Positions 27,063-36,516 of a DNA stretch of 64,000 bases are shown here, in pieces. The stretch comes from Saprospiraceae bacterium (lineage in GTDB: Bacteria; Bacteroidota; Bacteroidia; Chitinophagales; Saprospiraceae), in NCBI GenBank assembly GCA_020848695.1, contig JADLHT010000026.1, positions 1 through 64,000 on the forward strand, read 5' to 3'. Within the stretch, counting starts at the first letter, position 1. Each line of letters begins with the position of its first letter. Both the position numbers and the translations under genes were made by a program. The notes beneath the pieces were generated by a model, which was not told the DNA's origin, made no database searches, and saw nothing but the letters and a program-made list of their open reading frames with translations.

Positions 27063-27851
27063 CTATTTATTACTGATCGTCAGATAATGTTCAAGAGCCA
27101 TGGTCATGGATGGATTCTCTATTGTGGGTGCCTGAATATCGAGAATGAGATTTGCATCTAATACCGCTTTGGCAGTTGCATTTCCAAAAGCTGCAATTCT
27201 GGTCTTGCCCTGTACAAAATCTGGAAAATTATCGTAAAGAGACTTAACATCAAGCTGACTGAAAAACACTAAAATATCATATTTGATATCTTTAAGATCA
27301 GACAAATCGGCACTAACTGTCCTATACATTGGTGATTCTACAAACTTTATTTTTGTAGTTTTTAAATACTCAGATGCTTCATTGTTACCAGTATCCGAGC
27401 ATGGAAGAAGAAACTCTCCCTGATCTTTATGTTTATTAAAATAATTGGCAATATCACTCAGTTTTTTTGTACCATAAAAAACTTTACGCTTTCGGTATAA
27501 TATAAATTTCTGAAGATAGTTGGCAATATTCTCAGTTGTACAGAAATATTTAACATTTTCTGAAATTCTTGCCCGCATTTCTTCTGCAAGTCTAAAGAAG
27601 TTATCAATCGCATTTTTACTGGTAAAGATAACAAAAGGAAATTCCTCCATTCTTATACGCTGCCTGCGAAAGTCTTTCTCGGAATAACCATCAACCTGAA
27701 TAAATGATCGCCAATCTACCTGTATTTTATGTTTGTTTTCAATATCAAAATATGGAGATCTTTCCGGCTTAGGCTGGGAGATCAGAATAGAAGACACCTT
27801 TTTGTATCTAGCTTTGGAACTTGCTGATGTTTTTTTCGTTTTTGTTGGCAC
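27063..27851 (-). CDS. hemD: uroporphyrinogen-III synthase
   Basis: Closes and inverts hydroxymethylbilane to uroporphyrinogen III in haem synthesis. This family is poorly conserved, but the Bacteroidota form is recognisable: FTSKNAIDNFF near residue 90, SPMYRTVSADL in the middle, then DILVFFSQLDVKS and AAFGNATAKAV. A basic, Ser/Lys-rich N-terminal extension of about 25 residues is typical of these. Placed 9 bases after the DUF4271 gene, a pairing common in the phylum. Confidence 0.85.
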   Translation of the reverse strand: MPTKTKKTSASSKARYKKVSSILISQPKPERSPYFDIENKHKIQVDWRSFIQVDGYSEKDFRRQRIRMEEFPFVIFTSKNAIDNFFRLAEEMRARISENVKYFCTTENIANYLQKFILYRKRKVFYGTKKLSDIANYFNKHKDQGEFLLPCSDTGNNEASEYLKTTKIKFVESPMYRTVSADLSDLKDIKYDILVFFSQLDVKSLYDNFPDFVQGKTRIAAFGNATAKAVLDANLILDIQAPTIENPSMTMALEHYLTISNK

Positions 27852-27860
27852 GCCAGTCTC

Positions 27861-28802
27861 TTATACCCAGCCTTGTTGATGAATGTAAGCATACAACAAG
27901 ACCAAGGGTGTAATTTCGAAGGCGCAAAGATACAATAAAAAATGAATAATTGATCTAGTCCAAAGATTAGAACTCGTCATAATTTCTTTCAACTGTCTCA
28001 ACAGATAAAATCCTATAAAAATCAATGAACCCAGTATCAATAATCTCTTACTCCATTCAGGTTTGGAATAAATGATTATAAAATCCAAGGGTATAAATAA
28101 TATGGCAACAACCGATCCAAAGCAAATTATATTAAATAAGTAATGGTCGATCTCCTTTTGTAAACCAAATAGATTTGCAAATATTTTTAAGCTTAAATGC
28201 CTTCCCAAATAAAGGGTCAATACTCCCAGGGTAATGTAAATCAAAAGAAAAATATTGTTGTTTCCTTTAAAATGTACAAATCCTTGGAAAATAAAAATGC
28301 TGATCGCTACAAAGTATAAGCCATAAAGCAACGGAAACATGAGCCTGTTCTCCTCTTTATTTTCGCGATAGAGGGTATTGAAAAGGTTAAGGTTAAAACT
28401 GGTTCGGTATAATTTAGTTACTAGGCCTCTGTTGATGTTAACCGCTAAGGCAAGTATTGAAAATAAAAAAATCATCATCCAAAGCATGGATGAGTTCAAT
28501 TCGTTTTGATCCGAATTAGAGATTAAGGCTCTATCTACTTGTATTTCAAAGAAATTTTTATGCTGAATATTATGAGTAGAGTCGATAGCTCCAGAGCTTA
28601 CTATTTGGAAAGGATTACTCAATTCAATCTTCTTTGTAGAATCCACATGAGTATACCCACCATCTGTTTTAATCAGATAACGCGGCTTTACCTCAAAAGG
28701 ATTCCTTTCTTGTCCCGTAAGTACTGATGCTACCAGAAACAAATTCAGAGCAATAAATCCTCTGAGAACATTATGGACAAACAAATTTGAATCCAATACC
28801 AT
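27861..28802 (-). CDS. DUF4271 domain-containing membrane protein
   Basis: 313 residues: a signal-like N-terminus, an extracytoplasmic segment to about residue 100, then seven or so membrane helices. It matches DUF4271 in length, topology and position right before hemD. Function unknown; a haem-related membrane role is only implied by the pairing. Its ATG overlaps the end of the response regulator gene by 32 bases. Confidence 0.75.
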   Translation of the reverse strand: MVLDSNLFVHNVLRGFIALNLFLVASVLTGQERNPFEVKPRYLIKTDGGYTHVDSTKKIELSNPFQIVSSGAIDSTHNIQHKNFFEIQVDRALISNSDQNELNSSMLWMMIFLFSILALAVNINRGLVTKLYRTSFNLNLFNTLYRENKEENRLMFPLLYGLYFVAISIFIFQGFVHFKGNNNIFLLIYITLGVLTLYLGRHLSLKIFANLFGLQKEIDHYLFNIICFGSVVAILFIPLDFIIIYSKPEWSKRLLILGSLIFIGFYLLRQLKEIMTSSNLWTRSIIHFLLYLCAFEITPLVLLYAYIHQQGWV

Positions 28803-29460
28803 GAATATTGTCGATCTTTATAGAAGGATCTTCGCTAAGATATTTTCGTAATCTGGATATAAAAACATCCAAACTTCTTCCCATGAAATAGTCATCCTCT
28901 CCCCAAAGGCTTTCCAAAATTGCTGACCTTTTTATAACTTTATTCTTATTCTTAATCAGATAATCCAATAGTTCACTTTCTCTTTGGGTAAGAATACGAA
29001 CATTGTTATTGTAGGATAATTGATATTCCATCGGCATGTATTTATATATACCAACTTGAATTTCAACCTCTTGTGAAGGAGCCTCAAATACCTTACTTCT
29101 CCTCAGGAAGATTTCTATTTTTAAATAAAGTTCTTCGATACTAAAAGGCTTGGTGAGATAATCATCTCCTCCAAGTTTCAAGCCATGAATTCTGTCCTCT
29201 TTTAGGGACTTCGCTGTTAGAAACAAGATGGGTATCTGTTGATCCTTTTTCCGAATTGCCTCAGCTAAAGCAAATCCATCCATCTCAGGAAGCATGACAT
29301 CTAGTATACAGAGGTCAAATTTTTCCGCCTTGAAAGCCTCAAAAGCTTGTAAGCCACTAATAAAATGGTGCACTTCATACCCTTGTAGTTCAAGGTGATC
29401 CTTGGTGATAAAGCTCAGAGTCTCATCGTCTTCTGCGTAAAGTAATCTTGCTCGTTTCAT
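28771..29460 (-). CDS. OmpR-family response regulator
   Basis: Receiver domain with the phospho-acceptor Asp in CILDVMLPEMDG, the K of LTKPFS, and a C-terminal winged helix (ILESLWGEDDYFMGRSLDVF). 229 residues. Its ATG overlaps the histidine kinase stop by four bases (ATGA), so it pairs with that kinase. Closely similar to the regulator at 32051, suggesting an old duplication of the pair. RprY-like. Confidence 0.93.
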   Translation of the reverse strand: MKRARLLYAEDDETLSFITKDHLELQGYEVHHFISGLQAFEAFKAEKFDLCILDVMLPEMDGFALAEAIRKKDQQIPILFLTAKSLKEDRIHGLKLGGDDYLTKPFSIEELYLKIEIFLRRSKVFEAPSQEVEIQVGIYKYMPMEYQLSYNNNVRILTQRESELLDYLIKNKNKVIKRSAILESLWGEDDYFMGRSLDVFISRLRKYLSEDPSIKIDNIHGIGFKFVCP

Positions 29461-30746
29461 TTATTTGGATTTTTACAATATATAGTCACTTTTGTGCCTT
29501 CGTTAAAAACACTCTGCAAGTTAAGGCCAAATTCGTGTGCATCACAAATTCTTTTTACATAATATAAACCAATCCCGTATCCTTTGACATTGTGAAGGTT
29601 GCCAGTCGGAACCCTATAGAACTTCTGAAATAGCTTCAGTTGGTCTTCTGGCTTTATTCCTATTCCCTTATCTTCAATTTCAATAATGAGAGAAGATACA
29701 CTATTGCTTGTTCTGATTTTAATATCCGGAAAATCCTTGCTGTACTTAACTGCATTATCCAGAAGGTTTGAAAAGACATTTTGTAAATGAAACCGATCGG
29801 CTTGGATTTTGTGAAGTTCGGCTTCCAGTTCAAGTACAAAATTTCCTCCCTTATCATTAAGTCTGAAAGCGTATTGCGAACTAAGTTGTTTTATGAGTTC
29901 ATGTACATCTACTTCCTCTAACTTTATTGCAAATGAGGAAGATTCCATTTTGGCAATCTGCAATACTTGTTCTACCAAATTATTTAAGCGACTGTTTTGA
30001 TCTACAATAATCCTTGTATATTGTTTTAGTCGGCTGTCCTCTTCTACCAGAGGATGATGAGAAAGCACATCAGCCGATAGCTTAATAGAACTAATTGGTG
30101 TCTTGAATTCGTGGGTAATGTTATTCACAAAGTCTCTCATCAATTCCGAATATCGCTTTTGCCTCAAAATGACAAAAATAGCCGTCGCAAAAATCCCGCA
30201 TGCAATGAGAACCAAAACAGATGAAATGAGTATGGTCTTCATTTCAAAAAGTATATAGGTTTGTTTTTCCGGAAATTTTACCTCGAAGTAACAGGGTAAA
30301 TCACTGATCTTGCTTTTGCGGTTTACCTTCTTGCCGGGTTTCTTTTTAGTTACTTTCTTATCCAGAATATTAACTGATCCCTGACTATAAATAAGTTCGT
30401 TGGTAGCCTCGTCATAGATTCCGTATTCATACTCTAACTGTAGATTCTGTTTTTCAAATTCAGACTGTAAAAGATTATATAAAGAATCCTGAATGATTGG
30501 CGAATTGACATTAACCTTATACTGATTGGATGACTCTTGTATAACTACACCTCTTTGAGGGAGTTCAGCTTTGTTTGTCTTAGCTATGGAATTGGCAGTA
30601 TTCCTTAATGCAATACCTACGGATCGTTGAAATTCTCTCTCTTCTTTGTCAAAATTTTTAATAATATAATAACCCTGCATGATGAAAATTCCAATTATCA
30701 TCAGAGCAGCAAGGATTACAATTAAACGAATTTTAGTTGAAGACAA
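29457..30746 (-). CDS. sensor histidine kinase
   Basis: 429 residues: membrane helix near 8-28, an extracytoplasmic sensor region to about 170, second helix at 172-195, then the dimerisation H-box NNITHEFKTPISS and the ATPase domain with N box (NVFSNLLDNAVKYS), DKGIGI and a G box (GYGIGLYYVK). Kinase partner of the regulator that overlaps it. The sensor region is rich in Lys and Gln with no recognised fold, so the signal is unknown. Confidence 0.93.
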   Translation of the reverse strand: MSSTKIRLIVILAALMIIGIFIMQGYYIIKNFDKEEREFQRSVGIALRNTANSIAKTNKAELPQRGVVIQESSNQYKVNVNSPIIQDSLYNLLQSEFEKQNLQLEYEYGIYDEATNELIYSQGSVNILDKKVTKKKPGKKVNRKSKISDLPCYFEVKFPEKQTYILFEMKTILISSVLVLIACGIFATAIFVILRQKRYSELMRDFVNNITHEFKTPISSIKLSADVLSHHPLVEEDSRLKQYTRIIVDQNSRLNNLVEQVLQIAKMESSSFAIKLEEVDVHELIKQLSSQYAFRLNDKGGNFVLELEAELHKIQADRFHLQNVFSNLLDNAVKYSKDFPDIKIRTSNSVSSLIIEIEDKGIGIKPEDQLKLFQKFYRVPTGNLHNVKGYGIGLYYVKRICDAHEFGLNLQSVFNEGTKVTIYCKNPNK

Positions 30747-30756
30747 GGAACTTTAA

Positions 30757-31176
30757 TTAATTATATACGATAATGGAGCGATTAAATATTATATCGATAA
30801 GTTTTCCGCTGCAGATTCCTTTTAATGTAATGATCTGTCCTTTTGGATAATTTGAAGCCGATTGGATTGTGGAATCCAACTCAAAACTTAATGCGCCCAT
30901 TCCTCCTTCAGAATTAAGTAAGACCACTTTTGCACCTTGTTCATTACTTAAAAGTGTATCAAATAATCCGGTTATTTCGCAAACTTTATTCAGATACTTT
31001 TGTGTAGCCAGCTCTTCATTATCTTCAAACTCCTGAAAAATATTCTTCGCTGTAAGTTTATAATCTACACCTAGACTATGCAAAGACTGAGTTGGTTTGT
31101 TATAGTAATAAAAGGATATGCCTGCTCCTACAACAACAAGTACCAAAGTGACTATGATCAATGCTTTGCGTGACAT
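30757..31176 (-). CDS. OB-fold (tRNA_anti-like) membrane-anchored protein
   Basis: 139 residues with one N-terminal membrane helix followed by an OB-fold of the tRNA_anti-like type: KYLNKVCEITGLFD, then GQIITLKGICSGKLIDIIF at the end. The family is widespread in Bacteroidota and has no firm function. It sits between the inositol-phosphatase-like gene (18 bases upstream) and the kinase (10 bases downstream), and may form part of the sensing module. Confidence 0.75.
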   Translation of the reverse strand: MSRKALIIVTLVLVVVGAGISFYYYNKPTQSLHSLGVDYKLTAKNIFQEFEDNEELATQKYLNKVCEITGLFDTLLSNEQGAKVVLLNSEGGMGALSFELDSTIQSASNYPKGQIITLKGICSGKLIDIIFNRSIIVYN

Positions 31177-31194
31177 ACTTATAGCTGGGTAAAA

Positions 31195-31998
31195 TTAACT
31201 AAAATGATTAGACTGTTTAACTTTTTTGATTAGGCTTAATAGTTCAGCTTGTAAAAATGGATTAGAGGCCAATATGTTTCTTGCAAACAGGACAGATTCG
31301 TTACCATTCATATCTGTTACCAATCCACCGGCTTCCTTTACCAATAAGATTCCTGCCGCAACATCCCAGGGATTGATTAAGGCTTCATAGTATGAATCAA
31401 ATCTACCTGCTGCAGTATAGGCCAGATCAATAGCCGCTGAACCTAATCTTCTAACCCCTCTAGACGAGTCAAGAATATGGTGTAGGATACCTGTCAATTC
31501 TTCCATATTTTTAACCTGATAGGGGAACCCAGTTGCAATTACTGCATCATTAAGATGGGTACACGAACTTATCTTTATTCTTTGTCCGTTTAAATAAGCT
31601 CCAGTACCCTTTACTGCATAAAACATTTCATCCATCATAATATGAAATACAACGCCTAAGACCAACTCGTTAAGATGTAAAAGACCGACGCTTATTGAAA
31701 AAACAGGAATTCCTTTTAGAAAATTAGTTGTTCCATCCAACGGATCTATAATCCATATAAAGTCAGATTCCGATCTGGTTGTTGTGTTCTCTTCGGTAAT
31801 AAAATCTGATCCCGGCAAGATTTGTTTCATACCATGAACCAACTTTTTCTCTGCTTCAATATCCACATAACTTACCAATGAGTGTACAGATTTTTCAATA
31901 ATATGATGAGACTGAACCTTACTGATTTCTGACTTAATAAAGAATCCCGTTTCTCTTACAAGATTAATTACGGATAGTACTATTTGACTGTAATCCAA
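31195..31998 (-). CDS. inositol monophosphatase family protein
   Basis: A Mg-dependent sugar/inositol phosphatase. The metal site is seen as EEN near residue 68, WIIDPLDGTTNF near 90, and NPWDVAAGILLVKEAGG near 218. 267 residues is the normal family length. Could act on inositol phosphates, fructose bisphosphate or nucleotide PAP; the sequence does not separate these. Confidence 0.92.
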   Translation of the reverse strand: MDYSQIVLSVINLVRETGFFIKSEISKVQSHHIIEKSVHSLVSYVDIEAEKKLVHGMKQILPGSDFITEENTTTRSESDFIWIIDPLDGTTNFLKGIPVFSISVGLLHLNELVLGVVFHIMMDEMFYAVKGTGAYLNGQRIKISSCTHLNDAVIATGFPYQVKNMEELTGILHHILDSSRGVRRLGSAAIDLAYTAAGRFDSYYEALINPWDVAAGILLVKEAGGLVTDMNGNESVLFARNILASNPFLQAELLSLIKKVKQSNHFS

Positions 31999-32050
31999 GT
32001 AATTAGTATTTAATCCTTGTCATAAGTGAATAAGAATTGGAAGATAAGGC

Positions 32051-32791
32051 TTAGAGTTCTGAGCCTGCTTCACCTTTAATAATCATTCTGAACCCGCTTC
32101 CATGTATATTACTGATTTCAATATTATTATCATCTGCAAGATACTTCCTGATTTTAGTGATAAATACATCCATACTTCTTGCTGTAAAGTAATTGTCTTC
32201 TCCCCAAATTTTGGTCAATGCTTCCGATCTGGGTAAAACCTTATTTCTCTGTTCTGAAAACATTCGCAATAGCATTGCCTCTTTCGGACTTAACTTGACT
32301 TTCTCGTTGATTTCGTTACCATCTTTGAGATAGAGTATTCTCAAGGGATAGTTAAACGTATATTTACCAATGGTATATTCTTCTTGTTCACTTTCTTGTT
32401 CTTCTTGATTTCTTTTAGATCTCTTTAGTATGGCTTGTACACGATACAGTAATTCCTCTGAATTGAAAGGTTTAGTCACATAGTCATCGGCTCCGATCTT
32501 GAATCCTTCAACAATATCTTCTTTTAGGGTTTTGGCAGTCAAGAAAATAATTGGAACATCAGAATTTTTGGAACGAATGTCTTTGGCTAGCGTAAAACCA
32601 TCTTTACGAGGCATCATAACATCCAGAATACATAAATCATACTCTCCTCTTCTGAATTGTTCAAAACCATCTATACCATCAATGGCAAGATCCACATCGA
32701 AATTATGCATTTCAAGATAAGAACGCAGAACATCACCAAAGTTACGGTCATCTTCAACAAGCAGGATACGGGTGTTTTTGTTTTCAGTCAT
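32051..32791 (-). CDS. OmpR-family response regulator
   Basis: 246 residues with receiver Asp in CILDVMMPRKDG, VTKPFNSEELLYR, and a winged-helix output domain (IWGEDNYFTARSMDVF). Paired with the kinase upstream at 32956. A Glu/Gln-rich linker (about 128-138) joins the domains. RprY-like. Confidence 0.93.
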   Translation of the reverse strand: MTENKNTRILLVEDDRNFGDVLRSYLEMHNFDVDLAIDGIDGFEQFRRGEYDLCILDVMMPRKDGFTLAKDIRSKNSDVPIIFLTAKTLKEDIVEGFKIGADDYVTKPFNSEELLYRVQAILKRSKRNQEEQESEQEEYTIGKYTFNYPLRILYLKDGNEINEKVKLSPKEAMLLRMFSEQRNKVLPRSEALTKIWGEDNYFTARSMDVFITKIRKYLADDNNIEISNIHGSGFRMIIKGEAGSEL

Positions 32792-32955
32792 AAAATTTGT
32801 TTTTAGTATAACGGTTAAAAATAAAAAAAATGTTACTTTAATTAAAATTGTTGATCAAGCTCCATTCCTGCCTGTCTGAATTCTTCCAATTCCTATTGAA
32901 AAGAATAAATAAGAAACCAAATGGTTCATTAGATATGCAATACCAGGTTCAAGGG

Positions 32956-34434
32956 TTAATTTGGTAGGAATAAGGTAAAAGTACTTCCTTTATTTACTTC
33001 TGATTCTACCTTTATGCTACCCTTATGCGCTTCAGCCATTGCTTTGACATAACTTAATCCTAATCCAAATCCTTTTACATTATGAATATTTCCTGTTGGA
33101 ACACGGTAGAATTTTTCAAAGACCATCTTCTGATTATCCTTACTCATACCGATCCCATTGTCTTTAACAATAATCTCAATGCCCGCTACTGCATCTCTAG
33201 TACTGATATAGATCATAGGTGTTTCCGACGAGTACTTATTTGCATTGTCCAATAGATTATAAATGATGTTGGTGAGATGGGTCTGATCAGCAACCAAAAT
33301 TGGTCTTGATGCTTCCAGATTTTTTAAAATCTTGCCATTTCTCTGACTTACTTGTAAATTAATATTATCTACCGCTTTTTGAATGATCTCATGAAGGTCA
33401 ACAGATTTCAGATTCAATTGAAAATCTTGTTTATCCAAGAGCGCCATCTGCAATACTTTCTCCACCTGACTCAACATTCGTTTATTCTCTTCCTTAATTA
33501 TTCCTATGAATCGTTGAATCCGAGTAGGATCCACAATAATCTTTTCCGACAAAATTGAATCCGAGGCAAGATTAATAGTTGCAATAGGCGTCTTAAATTC
33601 ATGGGTCATGTTATTGACAAAATCATTCTTTATTTCCGACAATTTTTTCTGTCTAAAAATAACTGTTACAACATAATAAAAACACCCTAGGATAATTCCG
33701 GTAAGCAAAAGTGATAAGAAAATTAATGGAAGTACAGATTGCCACAACCATTTGGTTTTATTAGGAAACACAACTTTAAGATAACCCGGTGCTGATCTTG
33801 CGTTGGGAAAAAGATCGGCAATATAGCTTAGTTCTTTCTGACTTTTTTCAAATTTTAATTGAGAACTGGATGATTTTCCTTCTCCCAGATTGACTACATA
33901 GTTTCCATTCATTATGACAAAGGATTTTACCATATTATCATAAACTCCATAGTTATAATTTAAATTGATTTGTAATTCATCAAATTCATGTTGCAGGAGA
34001 TTCGTGAGCTTTTCGGGATTGATTCTTTGATCGAGAGATTTTGGATTGATTCTGATATTTCGATCATACATTTCGATCAATTTCTGATGCATTTCCCAGG
34101 TATCCATTGAATAATTCTTGGCATTCAGATGTATGGAATCATGAACTTTATCGTTTGAGTTAAACAAAAGGCCTGTATATTCAATCATTTGCATCAATGG
34201 ATGATTACCGGAGAGGCTTTCATTTAATATTTTATCCAATCTGTAACTATCTGCATTCTCCTTTTCTTTAACCAACATGTCGGAGACTCTCTTTATAGCC
34301 GCAATGACGCTGTCATCAAAATGTCTTTCATTCAATCTTACAGACCACATAATCCAATAAAACTGAAGCGCTAGGATACCCAGAAGTGCCATACCCATGA
34401 GTCCAATGGTTAACCAAATTGCCCTTTTATTCAT
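32956..34434 (-). CDS. sensor histidine kinase
   Basis: 492 residues: helix near 5-28, a large extracytoplasmic sensor region to about 225, a second helix, then H-box NNMTHEFKTPIATI and ATPase motifs NIIYNLLDNANKYS, DNGIGM and GFGLGLSYVK. A start two codons upstream (34440) is possible. It precedes its regulator with a 164-base gap, unlike the overlapping second pair. RprX-like. Confidence 0.93.
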   Translation of the reverse strand: MNKRAIWLTIGLMGMALLGILALQFYWIMWSVRLNERHFDDSVIAAIKRVSDMLVKEKENADSYRLDKILNESLSGNHPLMQMIEYTGLLFNSNDKVHDSIHLNAKNYSMDTWEMHQKLIEMYDRNIRINPKSLDQRINPEKLTNLLQHEFDELQINLNYNYGVYDNMVKSFVIMNGNYVVNLGEGKSSSSQLKFEKSQKELSYIADLFPNARSAPGYLKVVFPNKTKWLWQSVLPLIFLSLLLTGIILGCFYYVVTVIFRQKKLSEIKNDFVNNMTHEFKTPIATINLASDSILSEKIIVDPTRIQRFIGIIKEENKRMLSQVEKVLQMALLDKQDFQLNLKSVDLHEIIQKAVDNINLQVSQRNGKILKNLEASRPILVADQTHLTNIIYNLLDNANKYSSETPMIYISTRDAVAGIEIIVKDNGIGMSKDNQKMVFEKFYRVPTGNIHNVKGFGLGLSYVKAMAEAHKGSIKVESEVNKGSTFTLFLPN

Positions 34435-34508
34435 AATCAACTTCAGTCATGAGCATAAACTAACAATGAAATCATTTAAGTGTTGTTTGCTAAGTGTTTA
34501 ATCTTATC

Positions 34509-35522
34509 TTAAGACTTAGAATACCATTGACTTATAATTTTTTCTGCTTTTTTGGATTGAGGTGTATAATCTCTTTCTGGATAGCCTTCGTGTCCCAAAC
34601 CTTCAGGAAACCATTTCCAAATGAATCCTCCTGCCCACCATTCTTCAATCCACAATGAAGAAAACAAAGCATTAAATCCATCTGCTTGGGCACTTTGATT
34701 GATGGGTCTTTTTCCAATATTCTTTTCAAGCTCCCAGGATTTTCCGGCAGCTCCGTCAACGGACAAATATCCAAACTCTGAAAAAAGTATTTTTTTATTC
34801 TTAAATTGTGAAAACTGAGATAATTCTTTCTTCCACTTGACCCAATTGTCCAGCAATATTTCCTGTGAAGGATTATGTTTTTCCGAAATAGGAAAGTAAG
34901 CACTTATTCCAATGTAATCAAGCTGTTCCCAAAAAGAAATCTTCTGATAATGATCCCAATTATCAGAATAGGTCAACATACCGCTATATTCGGATCGAAT
35001 CTTTTGAATTAGTTTAGACCAAAAGTCTGGTCTGAGCTCCGTTGACTTCAATAGCTCTGTTCCAATACAAATCATTTCAACTTTATATTCCTTTGCAAGT
35101 TTAACAAAGGTCATGATGTAATTTTCGTAGTCATTTTCCCACTTAATCCAATCCTCAATCGAGCTAAACTCCAAATCTCCTGTCCATTCCGAATGAATAT
35201 AAACTTGTGGCTTTATCATAACTTTCAGTCCGGAATTTCTGGCTAGCCGAATACATTCAATAATTCCTTCTTTCCTTTCTCCCCACCACTGTTCATATTG
35301 AGTTCCGTAATGCAACTCGGGTATTCCATTTTTGGTGAAAGCATAAGGTACCAATGCAATCCATTCCGCATGAATTTCTTTAATTTCAGACATCGGATCT
35401 TTTGTAAATTCTCTGGGTGGTGCTACAACCGTAATTCCTTTAATCTTTTTATCTTTTTGAGAGGTCATCATAAAACCAAAGACCAGAGCTAATATAACCA
35501 AAATCAAAGTTATCTTGAACAT
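34509..35522 (-). CDS. GH113-like glycoside hydrolase
   Basis: 337 residues with an N-terminal membrane/signal segment, then a TIM-barrel of the glycoside hydrolase 113 kind. Candidate catalytic glutamates are in ICIGTELLKS (acid/base) and KILFSEFGYLS (nucleophile), with Trp-rich edges (EEWWAGGFIWKWFPEG). GH113 members act on beta-mannan. Located outside the cytoplasmic membrane, perhaps a lipid-free anchored enzyme. No polysaccharide utilisation genes lie next to it. Confidence 0.82.
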   Translation of the reverse strand: MFKITLILVILALVFGFMMTSQKDKKIKGITVVAPPREFTKDPMSEIKEIHAEWIALVPYAFTKNGIPELHYGTQYEQWWGERKEGIIECIRLARNSGLKVMIKPQVYIHSEWTGDLEFSSIEDWIKWENDYENYIMTFVKLAKEYKVEMICIGTELLKSTELRPDFWSKLIQKIRSEYSGMLTYSDNWDHYQKISFWEQLDYIGISAYFPISEKHNPSQEILLDNWVKWKKELSQFSQFKNKKILFSEFGYLSVDGAAGKSWELEKNIGKRPINQSAQADGFNALFSSLWIEEWWAGGFIWKWFPEGLGHEGYPERDYTPQSKKAEKIISQWYSKS

Positions 35523-35697
35523 TGCAGTTTCATCTCAAATTATCAATGTAAAAATAAGGATTGATTTAATAATATTTTAAACTTAGTAAGATATTGTTTT
35601 TCACGATATTATATAGTGCAATCTGTCACTTGAATAAATATAAAAAACTAAGCTAAGCATTGAATAAATATATTTTCTATATTTGAACCCAATACAA

Positions 35698-36426
35698 GTG
35701 AAGGTTCTGTTGTCTTTTTTTCTATTGAGCTGTATGTTCGCAGCCCATTCGGTAAAATCACAAAACATTAGGTTTTGGGGAGTATTTCAGACTTTCACAC
35801 ATACGATCAATTGTGATAAGTTCGATTGGTCTTTCAATATTTCAAATTTGGTGAATCCGAAACACCATATGTTCGTTCAGCTTGTTTATCCCGCCTCTGA
35901 TGTAAGGCTGCAAATTGTCAATATTTTTCGATACAATTTTAATTCCAGATGGAGATTTGGAATTGGATTACATTATCAAAGGAATTTTCCATTTGATTCC
36001 AGATACTTTTCAGAATACAGACCATTTTCTCAAATTGAATTTAACCAATCATTTAAGAGATTTCTCATTAACCATACTTTGCGTCTGAATCAAAGATGGA
36101 ATGAGACCAAACCTGACAATAACTATGATTTGACTTTTACAACTCAATACAAGACCCAAATAATATATTTATTAAAAAAATTTTCAAATGTAAATAAGTT
36201 GTTTTATTTAACGGGGTACTCTGAGGAATACATTACACTATTCGGTCCACTGCACTTCAAAACATTTAGCGAATATTGGGGCTATATAGGTGTGGGATAT
36301 CAATATAACAAAAATTTAAAAATGGAATTGGGATTAGGCTATGAATGGATGGTTAGAAACTCAATTTACAATACTAGATCAATCCTTTATCCGTCATTCA
36401 ACCTTATAACCAACCTAAGAGTTTAA
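35698..36426 (+). CDS. DUF2490-like outer membrane protein
   Basis: 242 residues with a signal peptide (VKVLLSFFLLSCMFAAHSVK) and alternating beta-strand pattern with aromatic-rich strands, ending in a strand (NLITNLRV) as outer membrane barrels do. Fits DUF2490. I take GTG 35698 because it starts exactly at the signal peptide; TTG 35683 adds five residues. Function unknown. Confidence 0.72.
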   Translation: MKVLLSFFLLSCMFAAHSVKSQNIRFWGVFQTFTHTINCDKFDWSFNISNLVNPKHHMFVQLVYPASDVRLQIVNIFRYNFNSRWRFGIGLHYQRNFPFDSRYFSEYRPFSQIEFNQSFKRFLINHTLRLNQRWNETKPDNNYDLTFTTQYKTQIIYLLKKFSNVNKLFYLTGYSEEYITLFGPLHFKTFSEYWGYIGVGYQYNKNLKMELGLGYEWMVRNSIYNTRSILYPSFNLITNLRV

Positions 36427-36491
36427 ACCTTATGTTTGGGTTTGTTCTGTACCGCTGTGCGGTTTCATCCCTTATTCTAGTCTTTTCTTAG

Positions 36492-36499
36492 TAATTTTG
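36492..36499 (+). promoter_or_regulatory. putative -7 promoter box of thrS
   Basis: TAATTTTG fits TAnnTTTG, 17 bases before the thrS ATG. No convincing -33 element. No T-box or leader hairpin is seen. Confidence 0.45.
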
Positions 36500-36516
36500 C
36501 ACTCTTTTTGTAATTT

